64,000 nucleotides of DNA from JAVBSN01 sp031547045 (GTDB lineage Bacteria; Bacillota; Clostridia; Lachnospirales; Lachnospiraceae). The stretch lies in contig JAVBSN010000027.1 of assembly GCA_031547045.1 (NCBI GenBank), positions 1 to 64,000 on the forward strand, given 5' to 3'. Of this stretch, positions 63,116 through 64,000 are shown in pieces. Positions within the stretch are counted from its first letter, which is position 1. Every line of letters begins with the position of its first letter. The position numbers and the translations under genes are program-made. The notes beneath the pieces are model-generated. The model made no database searches, had not been told where the DNA came from, and saw nothing but the letters and a program-made list of their open reading frames with translations.

Positions 63116-64000
63116 GTGATAGAATTAGATCAGTATAGATATACACTTAATGGGTATTCGAACCCACTTAATGAACTGAAAAACTCACTAGATATTCCCA
63201 CATTAGAACTAGAAGTTTCTAAATTAGAATATGAGATGGAATCCCCAGAATTTTGGGGAGATGCTACTCGTTCAACAGAAATTACTAGAAAATTAAAAGG
63301 ATTAAAGGATACAATAGAAAGCTTTAATCAATTGAATAATGCATATCAAGATATAGATATTTTAATTGAAATGGCTAGAGAAGAGGAAGATGAAAGTTTA
63401 TTAGAGGATATTGATAAAGAAATTTCGGATTTCTCTTACAAATTAGAGAATTTAAGAATAGCAACTCTTTTATCAGGAGAGTTTGATAAAAATAATGCAG
63501 TAGTAACTCTACATGCGGGAGCAGGTGGAACAGAAAGTTGCGACTGGACCAGTATGTTATATAGGATGTATACTCGATGGGCAGATAAGAAGGGTTATAG
63601 TGTAGAAGTTCTTGATTATCTAGATGGAGATGAGGCAGGAATTAAATCAGTAACTTTTCAGGTTAATGGTGAGAATGCATATGGTTATCTTAAAGCAGAA
63701 AAAGGTGTACATAGATTAGTAAGAATATCACCATTTAATGCGGCAGGAAAGCGTCAGACGTCATTTGCATCATGTGATATTATGCCTGATATTGATGACG
63801 ATATAACAGTTGATATTAATGAAGAAGATTTAAGAATAGATAAATACCGTGCAAGTGGTGCAGGTGGACAGCATGTTAATAAAACAGAATCAGCTATAAG
63901 AATTACACATATTCCTACGGGAGTAGTGGTTCAATGTCAAAATGAAAGATCACAACATAAAAATAAAGACAGAGCGATGAAGATGCTTATGTCCAAATTA
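63116..64000 (+). CDS. prfB: Peptide chain release factor 2, 3' end cut by window
   Basis: The frame opens at GTG 63116 with AGAGGGG upstream and stays open for 295 codons to the window edge. The N-terminal helical domain (PEFWGDATRSTEITRKLK) and the central ELNSLLLSGEFD-type region lead to the GGQ loop ASGAGGQHVNKTESAIRITH, which triggers peptidyl-tRNA hydrolysis. The stop-recognition area (SPF) is in VRISPFNAAGKRQTSF. It reads UAA and UGA. No programmed +1 frameshift is needed: the frame is continuous from the GTG. About 60 to 70 C-terminal residues lie outside. Confidence 0.95.
   Translation, partial: MIELDQYRYTLNGYSNPLNELKNSLDIPTLELEVSKLEYEMESPEFWGDATRSTEITRKLKGLKDTIESFNQLNNAYQDIDILIEMAREEEDESLLEDIDKEISDFSYKLENLRIATLLSGEFDKNNAVVTLHAGAGGTESCDWTSMLYRMYTRWADKKGYSVEVLDYLDGDEAGIKSVTFQVNGENAYGYLKAEKGVHRLVRISPFNAAGKRQTSFASCDIMPDIDDDITVDINEEDLRIDKYRASGAGGQHVNKTESAIRITHIPTGVVVQCQNERSQHKNKDRAMKMLMSKL

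Noticed and set aside
1..64000. CRISPR array, tRNA or rRNA genes, transposases, prophage
   Set aside because: None was seen in coding or intergenic parts; no direct-repeat arrays or transposase motifs.

Overview
The window is AT-rich (roughly one-third GC by eye), gene-dense, and rich in clostridial hallmarks: a spoIIAA-spoIIAB-sigF sporulation operon, a trimeric NuoE/NuoF/[FeFe]-hydrogenase operon, AddAB recombination nuclease, long-form HPF, a MetH without the activation domain, and many short conserved proteins of the Lachnospiraceae type (DUF6179/DUF6323, DUF3892, DUF4474, YjfB-like). I infer an anaerobic, probably spore-forming Clostridia member, most likely Lachnospiraceae. It looks chromosomal, and no tRNA, rRNA, CRISPR array, transposase or phage gene was seen.

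Layout. 1-4.3 kb: accessory cargo, with a cut M23 peptidase domain, a HEAT-like protein, an alpha/beta-hydrolase with Cys in place of the nucleophile Ser, a DUF7000-like protein, a DUF6602-type PD-(D/E)XK protein and a class III Fic protein. 4.4-6.0 kb: a decay zone, with a DUF11 protein followed by fragments that read as subunits a, c, b and epsilon of an F-type ATP synthase, the remains of a deleted atp operon. 6-18 kb: a tryptophanase/tyrosine phenol-lyase family enzyme, a DUF3883 protein, a NimA-like flavoprotein, a membrane lipase, a MutS2-like ATPase without Smr, a SulP permease, and small conserved proteins. 18.4-24.2 kb: a GGDEF gene translationally coupled to the hydrogenase operon. 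24.2-28.5 kb: a purine-type riboswitch before a FAD oxidoreductase, then HAD, PH-domain, MATE and YjfB-like genes.

28.8-33.4 kb holds three tandem SH3-NlpC/P60 cell-wall hydrolases with WalR-like boxes, followed by a DnaA-box cluster next to a very AT-rich stretch. 33.4-43.7 kb is mostly housekeeping: hpf, metH, ilvN-ilvC, a PpiC/SurA-like foldase, a CNNM/CBS protein, an ABC-F ATPase and trpS. 43.7-47.6 kb is a sugar ABC importer (binding protein plus two permeases, no ATPase gene) with a highly structured leader and two hairpins between the first two genes. 48.3-64 kb runs in one direction: addB-addA, queF, folC, a 47-residue protein, a zinc-ribbon/TPR membrane protein, spoIIAA-spoIIAB-sigF, secA and prfB (cut by the window end).

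Most notable signals: the fossil ATP synthase operon (5333-5959); the purine-class aptamer whose 3' half is also the 5' half of its terminator, which predicts a ligand-ON switch (24187-24341); the DnaA-box cluster (33033-33104); the WalR-like boxes before the hydrolase paralogs; and the three-way-junction leader of the sugar importer. All calls come from reading the sequence; no database search or computation was run.
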